Positions 33,988-42,639 of a DNA stretch of 64,000 nt are shown piece by piece. Origin of the DNA: Marinobacter halotolerans (lineage in GTDB: Bacteria; Pseudomonadota; Gammaproteobacteria; Pseudomonadales; Oleiphilaceae); NCBI RefSeq assembly GCF_008795985.1, contig NZ_VMHP01000002.1, positions 248,001 through 312,000 on the forward strand. The letters are read 5' to 3'. The notes beneath the pieces were generated by a model that was not told where the DNA came from, did no database searches, and saw only the letters and a list, made by a program, of their open reading frames with translations. The translations under genes and the position numbers were made by a program. Numbering within the stretch: the first letter of the stretch is position 1; each line of letters starts with the position of its first letter.

Positions 33988-34656
33988 TCAGCCAGCTGCG
34001 GCCTGGACCTGTTGTTCCAGCTCGCGGGTAAGGGCTGGTTCTAGATTCAGGGCGCTGGCGAGCTGATCCAGCCAGGCGCGTTCCATGGGGTTCTGGTCGT
34101 CGATAATCGCAGCGCTGACGATGTAGATCTCCCGGCTTGCCTGGGGTGAGTCAGCGCTGCGGGCCAGGGTCCGCGCGTCCAGCGGGGCGTCGAACTGTTG
34201 CTGGATCCAGGCATGAAGTTCGTCGTCCGGTCTCAGGTTTTCGATTTCCCGGGTCAGTAGCGCACGCTCGTCGCCATCGATGTGGCCGTCGGCGCGGGCG
34301 GCCATGATCATGGCTTGCAGGATCTCCAGCCCCCGTCTTTCCTGTTCCTGTCCCTGGAGCTGTTCCAGTGGTTGACCCTGGGATGACGGAGCGTAAGCTC
34401 CGCCTTGAGCATTCTGGTTGCCCGCCTGGTAGCTCTGGTAGGCCTTCCAGGCGAGTACGCCCACTCCCGCCACGGCGCCATATTTCAACGCTTTGCCGCC
34501 CATCTTCCGACCGCGCTTGGAGCCTACCATCAGACCAAGTGCGCCACCGCCAAGCAGGCTTTTCATATCAATGCCCGAGCCTGAACTGTCAGCCCCTTTA
34601 TATTGGCCGCTTTGGGCCTGCTTCATGACCTGATTCAGCACTGACATGACGTTCAT
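33988..34656 (-). CDS. DUF533 (YebE/TerB-like) membrane-associated protein
   Basis: 222 residues. A glycine-rich stretch (SLLGGGALGLMVGSKRGRKMGGKALKYGAVAGVGVLAWKAYQSY) contains the single hydrophobic segment, followed by a Gln-rich linker and a helical TerB-like domain with IMAAARADGHIDGDERALL, an EF-hand-like acidic motif. This layout defines the DUF533/YebE family. In E. coli YebE is a Cpx-related inner-membrane protein; function unknown. The ATG at 34,656 follows AGGAG by six bases. Confidence 0.85.
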   Translation of the reverse strand: MNVMSVLNQVMKQAQSGQYKGADSSGSGIDMKSLLGGGALGLMVGSKRGRKMGGKALKYGAVAGVGVLAWKAYQSYQAGNQNAQGGAYAPSSQGQPLEQLQGQEQERRGLEILQAMIMAARADGHIDGDERALLTREIENLRPDDELHAWIQQQFDAPLDARTLARSADSPQASREIYIVSAAIIDDQNPMERAWLDQLASALNLEPALTRELEQQVQAAAG

Positions 34657-34979
34657 GATTCGCTCCTGTGCGATGGGTTCGCGGATTGTCGAAAGTACCA
34701 GTATAGGAAGCCAGCGTTTCCGGTGCATGGCAGCAGAATTACTCTGTTGTCATTCAAATGCCCGTTAAGTTCCCCAGAGGCAAAGTCGTGTTGATGAATT
34801 GCTCCGGATCGACTAAATAATAATCAGGGCACCTTGGTGTTCTCTGATGATCCCGACAGCGTGAGACCCACGCTCAACAACAAAACGATCAGCCTTGATG
34901 CTGCCGGTACGTCTGCCACAAGCGGGCCTCCAGGAACGCAGCAGGACCTTTTACCCAAGGGCAGGGCGGGGAGAATGGG
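34657..34979. other. Intergenic region, 323 bases
   Basis: Lies between the divergent DUF533 gene and the E1-alpha gene. I see no ORF with a ribosome-binding site, no strong hairpin and no repeat. The last 20 bases hold the GGGGAGAA ribosome-binding site of the E1-alpha gene. It must contain two divergent promoters that I cannot place with confidence. Confidence 0.5.
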
Positions 34980-36059
34980 ATGAAGACAATCCACGAGTTT
35001 CGTGTGGATAGCACCTGCTATCTGGACGATCAGGGGGCGCCGCTGGGCGACCTGCCACCACAGGCTGAAGACACCGAACGGGTGCTGGCCGCCTACCGCA
35101 ACATGGTGCTGACCCGCACCTTCGATTCCAAAGCCATCGCACTGCAACGCACGGGGAAATGCGGTACGTATCCGTCTGTGCTGGGCCACGAAGTGATTGG
35201 TACTGCCATTGGTCAAAGCATGTCAAAAGACGATGTGTTTGTGCCCTATTATCGTGACCAGGCGACCCACATTCTGCGAGGCGTATCGCTGACCGAATTG
35301 CTCCTTTATTGGGGCGGAGATGAGCGCGGCAGCGCCTGGAAAGACTGCCCGCATGACCTGCCGATTTCGGTACCCATCGCTACCCAGTGCTGTCATGCGG
35401 TCGGTGTTGGCGCCGCGATGCGAATCCGTGACGAGGCCCGGGCTGTGGTGTGTTGCATCGGCGACGGGGGCACCTCCAAGGGGGATTTTACCGAGAGCAT
35501 CAACCTGGCCGGTGCCTGGCATCTGCCGGTGGTGTTTATGGTGATAAACAATCAGTGGGCCATTTCCACACCCCGTAGTATTCAGACCGGGGCGGAGACC
35601 ATTGCCCAGAAGGCGATTGGTGCAGGCTTGCCCGGGCATATTGTGGACGGCAACGATTATTTTGCCGTGACCGAGGCGCTGGACAATGCGCTGGAACGGG
35701 CACGGGCGGGGAAAGGCGGCGCGGTGATTGAAGCGATGACCTATCGCCTGGGTGATCATACGACCGCTGATGACGCCACCCGTTATCGCTCGTCCGACGA
35801 TCTGAAACAGGCGTGGGAGAAAGACGGCATCAAGCGCCTGCAGAATTACCTTCACAAGGCCGGATTCTGGACGCCGGAGAAAGAACAAAGCCTGCAGGCT
35901 GACTGCCGGAAAACCGTCGACGAAGCCGTGGATGCCTATCTTGCCACCGAAGCCGAGCCGCCCACGGCGATGATGGATTATCTGTTCGAAACCCTGCCCG
36001 AGGCGATGAAGCAACAGCGCGAGCGGATTGCTGCCAAATACCGGGGAGGTGCGCTATGA
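34980..36059 (+). CDS. 2-oxoacid (pyruvate or branched-chain) dehydrogenase E1 component, alpha subunit
   Basis: 359-residue thiamine-diphosphate-dependent E1 alpha chain. The ThDP motif is GDGGTSKGDFTESINLAG-WHLPVVFMVINN, and YRLGDHTTADDATRYR is the phosphorylation-loop-like region of the family. It decarboxylates the 2-oxoacid and passes the acyl group to E2. It resembles the heterotetrameric PDH E1 alpha of Pseudomonas PA3417 type rather than the AceE homodimer. Its stop overlaps the E1 beta start by four bases (ATGA). The substrate could be pyruvate or a branched-chain oxoacid. Confidence 0.88.
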   Translation: MKTIHEFRVDSTCYLDDQGAPLGDLPPQAEDTERVLAAYRNMVLTRTFDSKAIALQRTGKCGTYPSVLGHEVIGTAIGQSMSKDDVFVPYYRDQATHILRGVSLTELLLYWGGDERGSAWKDCPHDLPISVPIATQCCHAVGVGAAMRIRDEARAVVCCIGDGGTSKGDFTESINLAGAWHLPVVFMVINNQWAISTPRSIQTGAETIAQKAIGAGLPGHIVDGNDYFAVTEALDNALERARAGKGGAVIEAMTYRLGDHTTADDATRYRSSDDLKQAWEKDGIKRLQNYLHKAGFWTPEKEQSLQADCRKTVDEAVDAYLATEAEPPTAMMDYLFETLPEAMKQQRERIAAKYRGGAL

Positions 36060-37048
36060 GTACTTCAGACAGCCGCGACGTTACCCTGGTGGAAGCGATC
36101 AACATGGCTCTGGCCTGGGAAATGGAACAGGACGAGTCGGTGGTGGTGCTGGGGGAGGATATCGCCACCAACGGCGGCGTTTTCCGAGCCACAGCGGGGC
36201 TCAAAGAACGGTTTGGCTTCAAGCGGGTGATGGATACCCCGCTGGCGGAAAATCTGATTGCCGGCACGGCCATTGGCATGGCGACCCAAGGGCTCAGGCC
36301 GGTTGCCGAATTCCAGTTTATGGGGTTCATCTATTCGGGGATGGAGCAGATCATCAGCCACGCCGCGCGAATGCGGAACCGCACCCGGGGCCGCTTGCAC
36401 TGTCCGCTGGTGTATCGGGCGCCCTTTGGCGGCGGGATTCACGCCCCGGAGCATCATTCGGAAAGCACCGAAGCACTCTTCGCCCACATTCCGGGGCTGC
36501 GCGTGGTGATCCCCAGTTCACCCCAGCGAGCCTACGGCCAGCTTCTGGCGGCGATTCGCAATCCGGACCCGGTGATCTTTCTCGAGCCCAAGCGAATCTA
36601 CCGCGCGGTGACCCAGAGTGTGGAGAACAACGGTGAAGCCATTCCTCTGGATACCTGCTTCACCCTGCGTGAAGGCAGCGACGTGACGCTGATCAGTTGG
36701 GGCGCTTCCATTATGGAAACCTTGCAAGCGGCGGATCGGCTAACCGAGCAGTCCGTGTCGGCCGAAGTGATTGATGTAGGCACCATCAGCCCGCTCGACC
36801 GGGAAACGCTGCTTTGTTCGGTGACCAAGACCGGGCGGGCTGTGATTGTGCACGAGGCCTGTCGCAACGGTGGCGTGGGGGCGGAAGTGGCCGCGTCTAT
36901 TGCCGAGGGCGCTTATCTCGAGCTGAAGGCGCCGGTGGCCAGGGTGACCGGCTACGACACGGTGATGCCCTATTATCGTAACGAGCAGGCCTATCTGCCG
37001 CAGGTGGACGACATTGTAGAGGCGGCCAGGAGGGTCATGGCGTTATGA
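36056..37048 (+). CDS. 2-oxoacid dehydrogenase E1 component, beta subunit
   Basis: 330 residues with the transketolase-like pyrimidine domain (VTLVEAINMALAWEMEQDE, VLGEDIATNGGVFRAT, GLRPVAEFQFMGFI) and the C-terminal domain (VTLISWGASIMETLQAADRL, VIVHEACRNGGVGAEVAA). It forms an alpha2-beta2 E1 with the previous gene. Four-base overlaps at both ends make alpha, beta and E2 a tightly coupled operon. No oddity seen in the active-site residues I can recognise. Confidence 0.92.
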   Translation: MSTSDSRDVTLVEAINMALAWEMEQDESVVVLGEDIATNGGVFRATAGLKERFGFKRVMDTPLAENLIAGTAIGMATQGLRPVAEFQFMGFIYSGMEQIISHAARMRNRTRGRLHCPLVYRAPFGGGIHAPEHHSESTEALFAHIPGLRVVIPSSPQRAYGQLLAAIRNPDPVIFLEPKRIYRAVTQSVENNGEAIPLDTCFTLREGSDVTLISWGASIMETLQAADRLTEQSVSAEVIDVGTISPLDRETLLCSVTKTGRAVIVHEACRNGGVGAEVAASIAEGAYLELKAPVARVTGYDTVMPYYRNEQAYLPQVDDIVEAARRVMAL

Positions 37049-38049
37049 AACATTTCAAACTGCCCGATCTGGGCGAGGGTCTGCCAGAGGCTGAAATCGT
37101 TGAATGGCATGTGAAGGTCGGGGATACGGTGGAGGTGGACCAGGTACTGGTCAGCGTTGAAACCGCCAAAGCGATTGTGGAAGTGCCATCGCCCGACGCC
37201 GGAACGGTCGCCAGGCTGTTCGGTGAGGCAGGGGACATAATCCATACCGGTGAACCCCTGATGGCCTACGAAGGTGAAGACGACGACAGTGGTACCGTCG
37301 TCGGTGAATTGAAAAAAGCTGATACCGGAACCCGCAAAGACAGCTTCATCGTCGGTGCCGCCGAATCCAGCAAGCGGGCGCGGGCCAACCGGGCGAGCTA
37401 CCGGACGCGGTCGTTGCCCGACGCGGAATCCCTGCGCGGTACCCGCCGTACCATGGCCAAGAACATGGCAGCTTCCCACGCTCAAGTGGTACCGGTGTCG
37501 ATTTTCGAGGATGTGGATATTGGCGACTGGAAACCCGGAACCGACATCACCATGCGACTGGTGCAGGGCATTGCCAGCGCCTGTGAGACCTCGCCGGTGA
37601 TGAACAGCTGGTTCGACGGCGAGACCCTCAGCCGACGCCTGAAGGACGAAGTGCATATCGGCATAGCTGTGGACACGCCGGAAGGGCTGTTTGTGCCGGT
37701 GCTGAGGGATGTAAACCACCGCACCATGGCTGATCTGCGCAAAGGGCTGCAGAATCTGAGGGACGCGGTCGCAACCCGCAAGATCCCGCCCGCCGAAATG
37801 CAGGGAGCCACCATCACCCTGTCGAACTTCGGTACCATGACCGGCCAGTACGCCAATCCTATTGTGTCACCGCCGCAAGTCGCTATTATTGGGGCCGGTT
37901 CCATCCGTGAGAAGGTGGTTGCCCGCAAGGGAAAACCTGCCGTGCGCCGCGTGTTGCCCTTGTCCGTTACCTTTGACCATCGGGCGGCCACCGGCGGTGA
38001 AGCCTCCCGATTTCTGGGAGCGCTGATTCAGGCGCTGGCAAAACCATGA
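37045..38049 (+). CDS. 2-oxoacid dehydrogenase E2 component, short form without subunit-binding domain
   Basis: 334 residues. The lipoyl domain (1-78) has the lipoyl lysine Lys42 in VSVETAKAIVEVPSP. A 45-residue charged linker follows, with no recognisable peripheral subunit-binding domain, and the acyltransferase domain starts near 128 (ESLRGTRRTMAKNMAASH). The C-terminal catalytic motif is TFDHRAATGGEA: His312 is kept, but the usual Asp four residues on is Thr316. E2 transfers the acyl group from E1 to CoA. No E3 gene lies in the window. Four-base overlap with E1 beta. Confidence 0.85.
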   Translation: MKHFKLPDLGEGLPEAEIVEWHVKVGDTVEVDQVLVSVETAKAIVEVPSPDAGTVARLFGEAGDIIHTGEPLMAYEGEDDDSGTVVGELKKADTGTRKDSFIVGAAESSKRARANRASYRTRSLPDAESLRGTRRTMAKNMAASHAQVVPVSIFEDVDIGDWKPGTDITMRLVQGIASACETSPVMNSWFDGETLSRRLKDEVHIGIAVDTPEGLFVPVLRDVNHRTMADLRKGLQNLRDAVATRKIPPAEMQGATITLSNFGTMTGQYANPIVSPPQVAIIGAGSIREKVVARKGKPAVRRVLPLSVTFDHRAATGGEASRFLGALIQALAKP

Positions 38050-38083
38050 TGCCGTGACAACAGAAACCCGACAGCGAGACGCC

Positions 38084-38551
38084 ATGACAAGCTTCAGAAA
38101 CCTGGTTGCAGCAGCACTTATCGGTGTCGCTGCACTCCCTGTATCTGCCCATTCCATCAGCGAGGGTGACATCACCGTTACCCATCCGTGGACCCGCCCG
38201 ACGCCTCCCGCGGTTTCTATTGGAGTGGGCTATATGGCCATTTCCAATAACGGAAAAACGGAAGTTACCTTCACCGGCGGTAAAACGCCTAAAGCCAAAG
38301 CCGTGTCCATTCATCAGAGCAGCATGAAGAACGACATGATGACCATGAAGCCGGTGCCTGATGGACTCCCGATTCCCGCCGGTGAGACCGTGCTGTTGGA
38401 GCCGAGTGGCTACCACCTCATGCTGGAAGGTCTGACCGGCGCCATCACCAGCGGTGAAACTGTTCCCATGACCCTGACCTTCGATGGTGCCGGGCCTGTG
38501 GAAGTTGAACTACAGACGATGGACATGGATCCGACAGAGCATAAGCACTGA
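38084..38551 (+). CDS. Periplasmic copper chaperone PCu(A)C
   Basis: 155 residues with a Sec signal (FRNLVAAALIGVAALPVSA). The mature protein has HPWTRPTPPAVSIGVGYM and the copper ligands of the family: His and Met residues in IHQSSMKNDMM-TMKPV and GYHLMLEGL. It supplies Cu(I) to the CuA site of cytochrome oxidase. The C-terminus ends in EHKH, another potential metal-binding tail. Start at ATG 38,084; the upstream in-frame GTG at 38,054 would spoil the signal peptide. It is 34 bases behind E2. Confidence 0.85.
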   Translation: MTSFRNLVAAALIGVAALPVSAHSISEGDITVTHPWTRPTPPAVSIGVGYMAISNNGKTEVTFTGGKTPKAKAVSIHQSSMKNDMMTMKPVPDGLPIPAGETVLLEPSGYHLMLEGLTGAITSGETVPMTLTFDGAGPVEVELQTMDMDPTEHKH

Positions 38552-38659
38552 ACTGATAGAGTCACTTCCTCGCCCGATCCAGCATTCCGGATCGGGTTAG
38601 TCCCCGAACAGGTCAACGGAGATGAGACGTTCGAACTTCAGCTTCTGCACCTGGCCGAT

Positions 38660-40474
38660 ATGGATGGTTCAAATGTGGACGCCCTGGCCAATGTCGGTCC
38701 CATGGCGGCCATTGTTGACGGGCTGCGCAAGCAGTACCCGGACAGAACCTTGTTTGTCAGCTCTGGCGACAATTACATCCCCGGTTCACGTTACACCGCC
38801 TCAAGCGACGATTCCTTCGCTGCGGTAACCGGCGTCGCCACCCCGGGGGATGGCCGTGCGGATATTGCGTTTCTGAATGCCATGGGGCTGGAAGTGTCCG
38901 CCGTGGGTAATCACGATCTGGACAGTGGAACCAGTGCTTTCGCCGGGCTGATTTCCGCGGATGGGAATTGGCCGGGAGCACAGTTCCCCTATCTGAGCGC
39001 CAACCTGGATTTTTCCACCGACGCCAATGTCAGCCCTCTGGTGGTTGCAGATGGCCAGGAAGCCAGCGCGATTACCAACAGCCTTGCGGCTCATACAGTG
39101 GTAACGGTTAATGGCGAGCCCATCGGTATCGTCGGTGCTTCCACACCCACCCTGGAAAACATCACATCCACCGGGGACATCGCGGTTTTACCAGCCAATG
39201 ACAGCGTTTCCGGACTGGCCGTTGAAATCCAGGCGTCTGTCGATGAGCTGACGAATGCGGGCATCGACAAGATTATCCTGCTGGCCCATATGCAACAGAT
39301 TTCCGTGGAAAAACAGTTGGCTGGCCTGCTGGAGGACGTAGATATCATTGTTGCGGGCGGATCGAACACACTGCTTGCGGATTACAATGACCGGCTGCTT
39401 GCCGGTGATACCGCAGCGGACACCTATCCGTTGCTGTATAACAGCGCGAAGAACGAGCCCGTTCTGCTGGTCAATGTCGATGGCGACTACAAGTATCTGG
39501 GGCGGTTGCTGGTGGAATTCGACGGCGAAGGGCGGGTACGTCTGAACAGCCTGAATCCGCTGGTCAATGGTGTCTATTCGGCGGAGCAGGAAACGGTGGC
39601 CGCTGTCGGTGGCAGTGCCAATAACACCGTGGATAACATCGTCGACGCCGTCAACGACGTGCTGATTGCCCAGGAGAGCACGATTCTCGGCAACACGTCG
39701 GTCTACCTGAACGGTCAGCGCTCATCCGTGCGATCTGAAGAAACCAATCTGGGTAATCTCACGGCAGATGCCAACCTCTGGTACGCACAGCAGTACGACG
39801 CAACCGTCGAAATCTCTATCAAGAATGGCGGCGGCATCCGCGCTGATATCGGCAGTTTCGCCTTCCCGGCGGGCTCGACTGACGTGGCTGATCTGGAATA
39901 TTTCCCCCCGGAGGCATTCCCGGCGGCGGGCAAGGAAAACGGCGATATTTCCCAGTTTGATATTCAGAGTTCGCTGGCTTTCAACAACAACCTGGCGCTG
40001 GTCGATGTGACGGCACAGGAACTGAAGGACATTGTCGAGCATGCCATCACCACGGTTGGTGCAGGCGCCTTCCCTCAAATCGGGGGCATGAGCTTCACCT
40101 ATGATCCGGATGCCGCGGCAGGCAACCGTGTGATGGAATTGAGTGTTGGTGCGACAGTGGTCGTCGCTTCCGGTTTGGTGCAGGCTGTCGGTCCTTTCCG
40201 TCTTGCCACCCTGAGCTTCCTGGCTGACGGCGGTGATGGTTATCCGATCCCTCAGACCAACAGAGCAGACCTGGTTCTTGACGCAACCGTTGCCACCAGT
40301 GTGGATATGAGCGCGGACGACCCCGGCGCTGCCAACTTTGCGGATACCGGCACCGAGCAGGACGCCCTGGCGGAATATCTGCAGATGCTCTTCCCGAATG
40401 ACGGTTCACCGTTTACCAACGCTGACACAATTGCCGAGCCTTCGGCCAGCGATACCAGAATCACAACGCTCTGA
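38660..40474 (+). CDS. 5'-nucleotidase/metallophosphatase family protein with missing N-terminal leader
   Basis: 604 residues from ATG 38,660, covering the metallophosphatase domain (SSGDNYIPG, GNHDLD, LLAHMQQISVEK as His-containing region) and the C-terminal 5'-nucleotidase domain (ETNLGNLTADANLWYAQQYDATVEISIKNGGGIRADI, then GGDGYPIPQ). The open frame continues upstream as DETFELQLLHLADMDGS, the canonical first metal-site strand, back to the TGA of the PCu(A)C gene, without any ATG, GTG or TTG. The signal peptide and Gly-rich linker usual in this family are absent. Either the 5' end is deleted, an unusual start (CTG) is used, or the sequence has an error. Classed as a likely truncated gene. 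Confidence 0.75.
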   Translation: MDGSNVDALANVGPMAAIVDGLRKQYPDRTLFVSSGDNYIPGSRYTASSDDSFAAVTGVATPGDGRADIAFLNAMGLEVSAVGNHDLDSGTSAFAGLISADGNWPGAQFPYLSANLDFSTDANVSPLVVADGQEASAITNSLAAHTVVTVNGEPIGIVGASTPTLENITSTGDIAVLPANDSVSGLAVEIQASVDELTNAGIDKIILLAHMQQISVEKQLAGLLEDVDIIVAGGSNTLLADYNDRLLAGDTAADTYPLLYNSAKNEPVLLVNVDGDYKYLGRLLVEFDGEGRVRLNSLNPLVNGVYSAEQETVAAVGGSANNTVDNIVDAVNDVLIAQESTILGNTSVYLNGQRSSVRSEETNLGNLTADANLWYAQQYDATVEISIKNGGGIRADIGSFAFPAGSTDVADLEYFPPEAFPAAGKENGDISQFDIQSSLAFNNNLALVDVTAQELKDIVEHAITTVGAGAFPQIGGMSFTYDPDAAAGNRVMELSVGATVVVASGLVQAVGPFRLATLSFLADGGDGYPIPQTNRADLVLDATVATSVDMSADDPGAANFADTGTEQDALAEYLQMLFPNDGSPFTNADTIAEPSASDTRITTL

Positions 40475-40494
40475 TCCGGGGTGTTGATCTGAAC

Positions 40495-40528
40495 AAAACA
40501 GCGGTCAATTCGACCGCTGTTTTTTTTG
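40495..40528. terminator. Bidirectional intrinsic terminator
   Basis: AACAGCGGTC / GACCGCTGTT arms (40,497-40,506 and 40,512-40,521) with a five-base loop are followed by eight T on the plus strand and preceded by AAAA, which gives a shorter T-run on the minus strand. It separates two convergent genes. Confidence 0.92.
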
Positions 40529-40530
40529 CA

Positions 40531-42501
40531 TCAGTTTTCTTCTGATGCCCAGCTGTCGAACGCCAACTTTGAAACCCGCTCGATCTCGTCTTCTGGTATA
40601 GCGTCAATATCGCCCAGCTCGAGTTTGTCGTAGTGGAATGCGTAAAGCCGTGAGGCGAACTCGGTAATCGGCAGGGAGGCTTCCCCGCGAATTTCTCCAT
40701 GGCCCCGGGTTGAGCAGTTAATGCCCTGGCCCCAGTCCTGGCCACTGTCGTTGTTGGGGTTGAAGAAATACACCCGCATCTCGTTATCGGGGCTGAGGCA
40801 GACGCGCTGGATCACAATGGCATGACGCCCGACGAAACGGGCGGCGCTGTCGGTGACGGCGATGCCGGCGGGCTGTGGGTGAATCAGCGGCATGTTGTCG
40901 TTGTAGAAGGGGTGATAGCTGGCGTAGAAATGCCGGATGAACCCATCATAATCCGTGATTTCCCCGGTGGTCACGTCGCTGACCACCTTGAAGCCGTGGT
41001 TGACCCACCAGCCGTAAAACTCGGGGTTGATCCAGCGGTGAGCGTCGTCGTCCCGATCGCTGCATCGGCGCCACATTTCCCCGTAAATCCGGTCAAGGTG
41101 GGGAATCAGGATCAGTGAGACCGGGTCGACGTCCACCGGGTTTTCGGTCACCAGTCCGGCTTCCAGATCCTTGGAAGACACTTCTTCGCCCTCGAACCGT
41201 ATCAGGATTTCGTTATCCCGCGCGGCCCAGGCCAGAAGCTGCAGCAGATAATCGGCTTCGTGATCAGCCCAGAGCGACAGGCCAATGGCGGACTGGCAGC
41301 TGGGGTTATTGCCCTGGCCAACCCCAAGAGGCTGCCCCAGCAGATTCAGCACGCCCGCCAGCAGAAACACCCGGGGACGGTGGGCATCACCAAACACCGA
41401 GCGTATCAGCTCCCGGTTTTCGTCCGAGACCCGTAGTTCGATCTGTCTCCAGAGCGCCTGGGCAACCGCTGGTGTGAACAGAGAGCCCCGTTCCAGCATC
41501 ATGGTCAGGCCATAGACGGCCTGGCAGGTCTCCGGATGGATGGCTTCATCGATCAGCTTCTTGACCAGCTGCGTGTAGCAGACCAGGTCGTCCCGTCCGG
41601 TCATGGTCAGGCCCAGTGCCTCGGGCAGGAGGTCGTCATTACCCCGTTCCCGCAGAAAACGGATGAAGACGGCGTGATAGGGCGAGGCCAGGCCGGTGTC
41701 GTGCATGGTGTCGGCGAAGCTGGACGCCTCCCTTGCCAGGGATTTCTCGTCCATTTCGCCCAGTCTGTCCAGATAGTCGGCCAGGCCGGGATCTTCTTTG
41801 CTGCCGGGAGTCGGTCCGAAAAGCGTGCGCACCAGCCGGGCCGCATCCTCATTGCCCGAGGTATCCAGCGTCGGGTCGTAAAGACATGTGGCAATCTGCC
41901 CGATCATTTCACGGATGCTGTCCACCTGAACCGGTCGCTGCTCCAGCAGGCGCCATACCTCGTCCACCAGGCTATCCAGCAGGCTGGCATAGCCCAGATG
42001 GTCCACCAGGTACTGGTAAAGCGACTGCACAATCTCACCCAGTTGTTTGGGCCGTTCCCGGTCTGCTTCGGACAGGGTGCCGGATAGCAGATCCAGATTC
42101 AGGGCCATCACCTGGGTCAGAAAGTGTGAAGCCTGTTCCGCTGAAATGCCGGGATGGAAATAGTCGCCACGGACCACCGCCAGCATGCGCAGCTCGCTGA
42201 TGCATTCCACAATGGTCGTGACGGCGCCTGATGCCCTGAGTGACTGCTTGGCCAGCACCGGTTTTAACAGCGCAGGCCGCGACCAGTCGCTGGTCCCGAA
42301 TATGCCGGCGGCCTCCAGGGTGGCAATACGGCGATAGAGCACATCAAAACCGCCGGGCATGGTCATCAGCTGACGCGCTCGTTCCAGCAACCCCATGCTT
42401 GAGGCCCTGTTATCAGACCGGCGGGCGCGGGCGAATTCGGCAATGGCGGCGTCAAATTGCATTGACGCATTGGCTAAAGCAGGATTAGCGGATAGGCTCA
42501 A
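40531..42501 (-). CDS. Uncharacterised 656-residue protein with a possible papain-like active site
   Basis: No family recognised. Residues 1-380 are mostly helical and resemble a solenoid of helical pairs, without a signal or membrane segment. Residues 380-656 look like a separate enzymatic domain: GVGQGNNPSCQSAIGLSLW (Gln396, Cys402), GRHAIVIQ (His560) and VYFFNPNND (Asn581). This order of Gln, Cys, His and Asn and the local patterns resemble papain-fold cysteine proteases or transglutaminases. The C-terminus is acidic. Single gene flanked by a terminator on its downstream side and a racemase gene upstream. Function unknown. Confidence 0.7.
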   Translation of the reverse strand: MSLSANPALANASMQFDAAIAEFARARRSDNRASSMGLLERARQLMTMPGGFDVLYRRIATLEAAGIFGTSDWSRPALLKPVLAKQSLRASGAVTTIVECISELRMLAVVRGDYFHPGISAEQASHFLTQVMALNLDLLSGTLSEADRERPKQLGEIVQSLYQYLVDHLGYASLLDSLVDEVWRLLEQRPVQVDSIREMIGQIATCLYDPTLDTSGNEDAARLVRTLFGPTPGSKEDPGLADYLDRLGEMDEKSLAREASSFADTMHDTGLASPYHAVFIRFLRERGNDDLLPEALGLTMTGRDDLVCYTQLVKKLIDEAIHPETCQAVYGLTMMLERGSLFTPAVAQALWRQIELRVSDENRELIRSVFGDAHRPRVFLLAGVLNLLGQPLGVGQGNNPSCQSAIGLSLWADHEADYLLQLLAWAARDNEILIRFEGEEVSSKDLEAGLVTENPVDVDPVSLILIPHLDRIYGEMWRRCSDRDDDAHRWINPEFYGWWVNHGFKVVSDVTTGEITDYDGFIRHFYASYHPFYNDNMPLIHPQPAGIAVTDSAARFVGRHAIVIQRVCLSPDNEMRVYFFNPNNDSGQDWGQGINCSTRGHGEIRGEASLPITEFASRLYAFHYDKLELGDIDAIPEDEIERVSKLAFDSWASEEN

Positions 42502-42639
42502 ACGTGGAAATCCTTGTTAATGTGATCGGGATACAGGATCAGGGTAGCCATAATATAACGCAAGGCAAACGGGCGGGTTCGTTTCATTATGTTTCCATGG
42601 GGCGCGCATCCTGGCGGTAATCGGACAGAAGGAGTTGCA

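Noticed and set aside
38622..38828. ATG at 38,622 as start of a short ORF upstream of the 5'-nucleotidase
   Set aside because: It is in a different frame from the nucleotidase, overlaps its metal-site strand and is only 68 codons.
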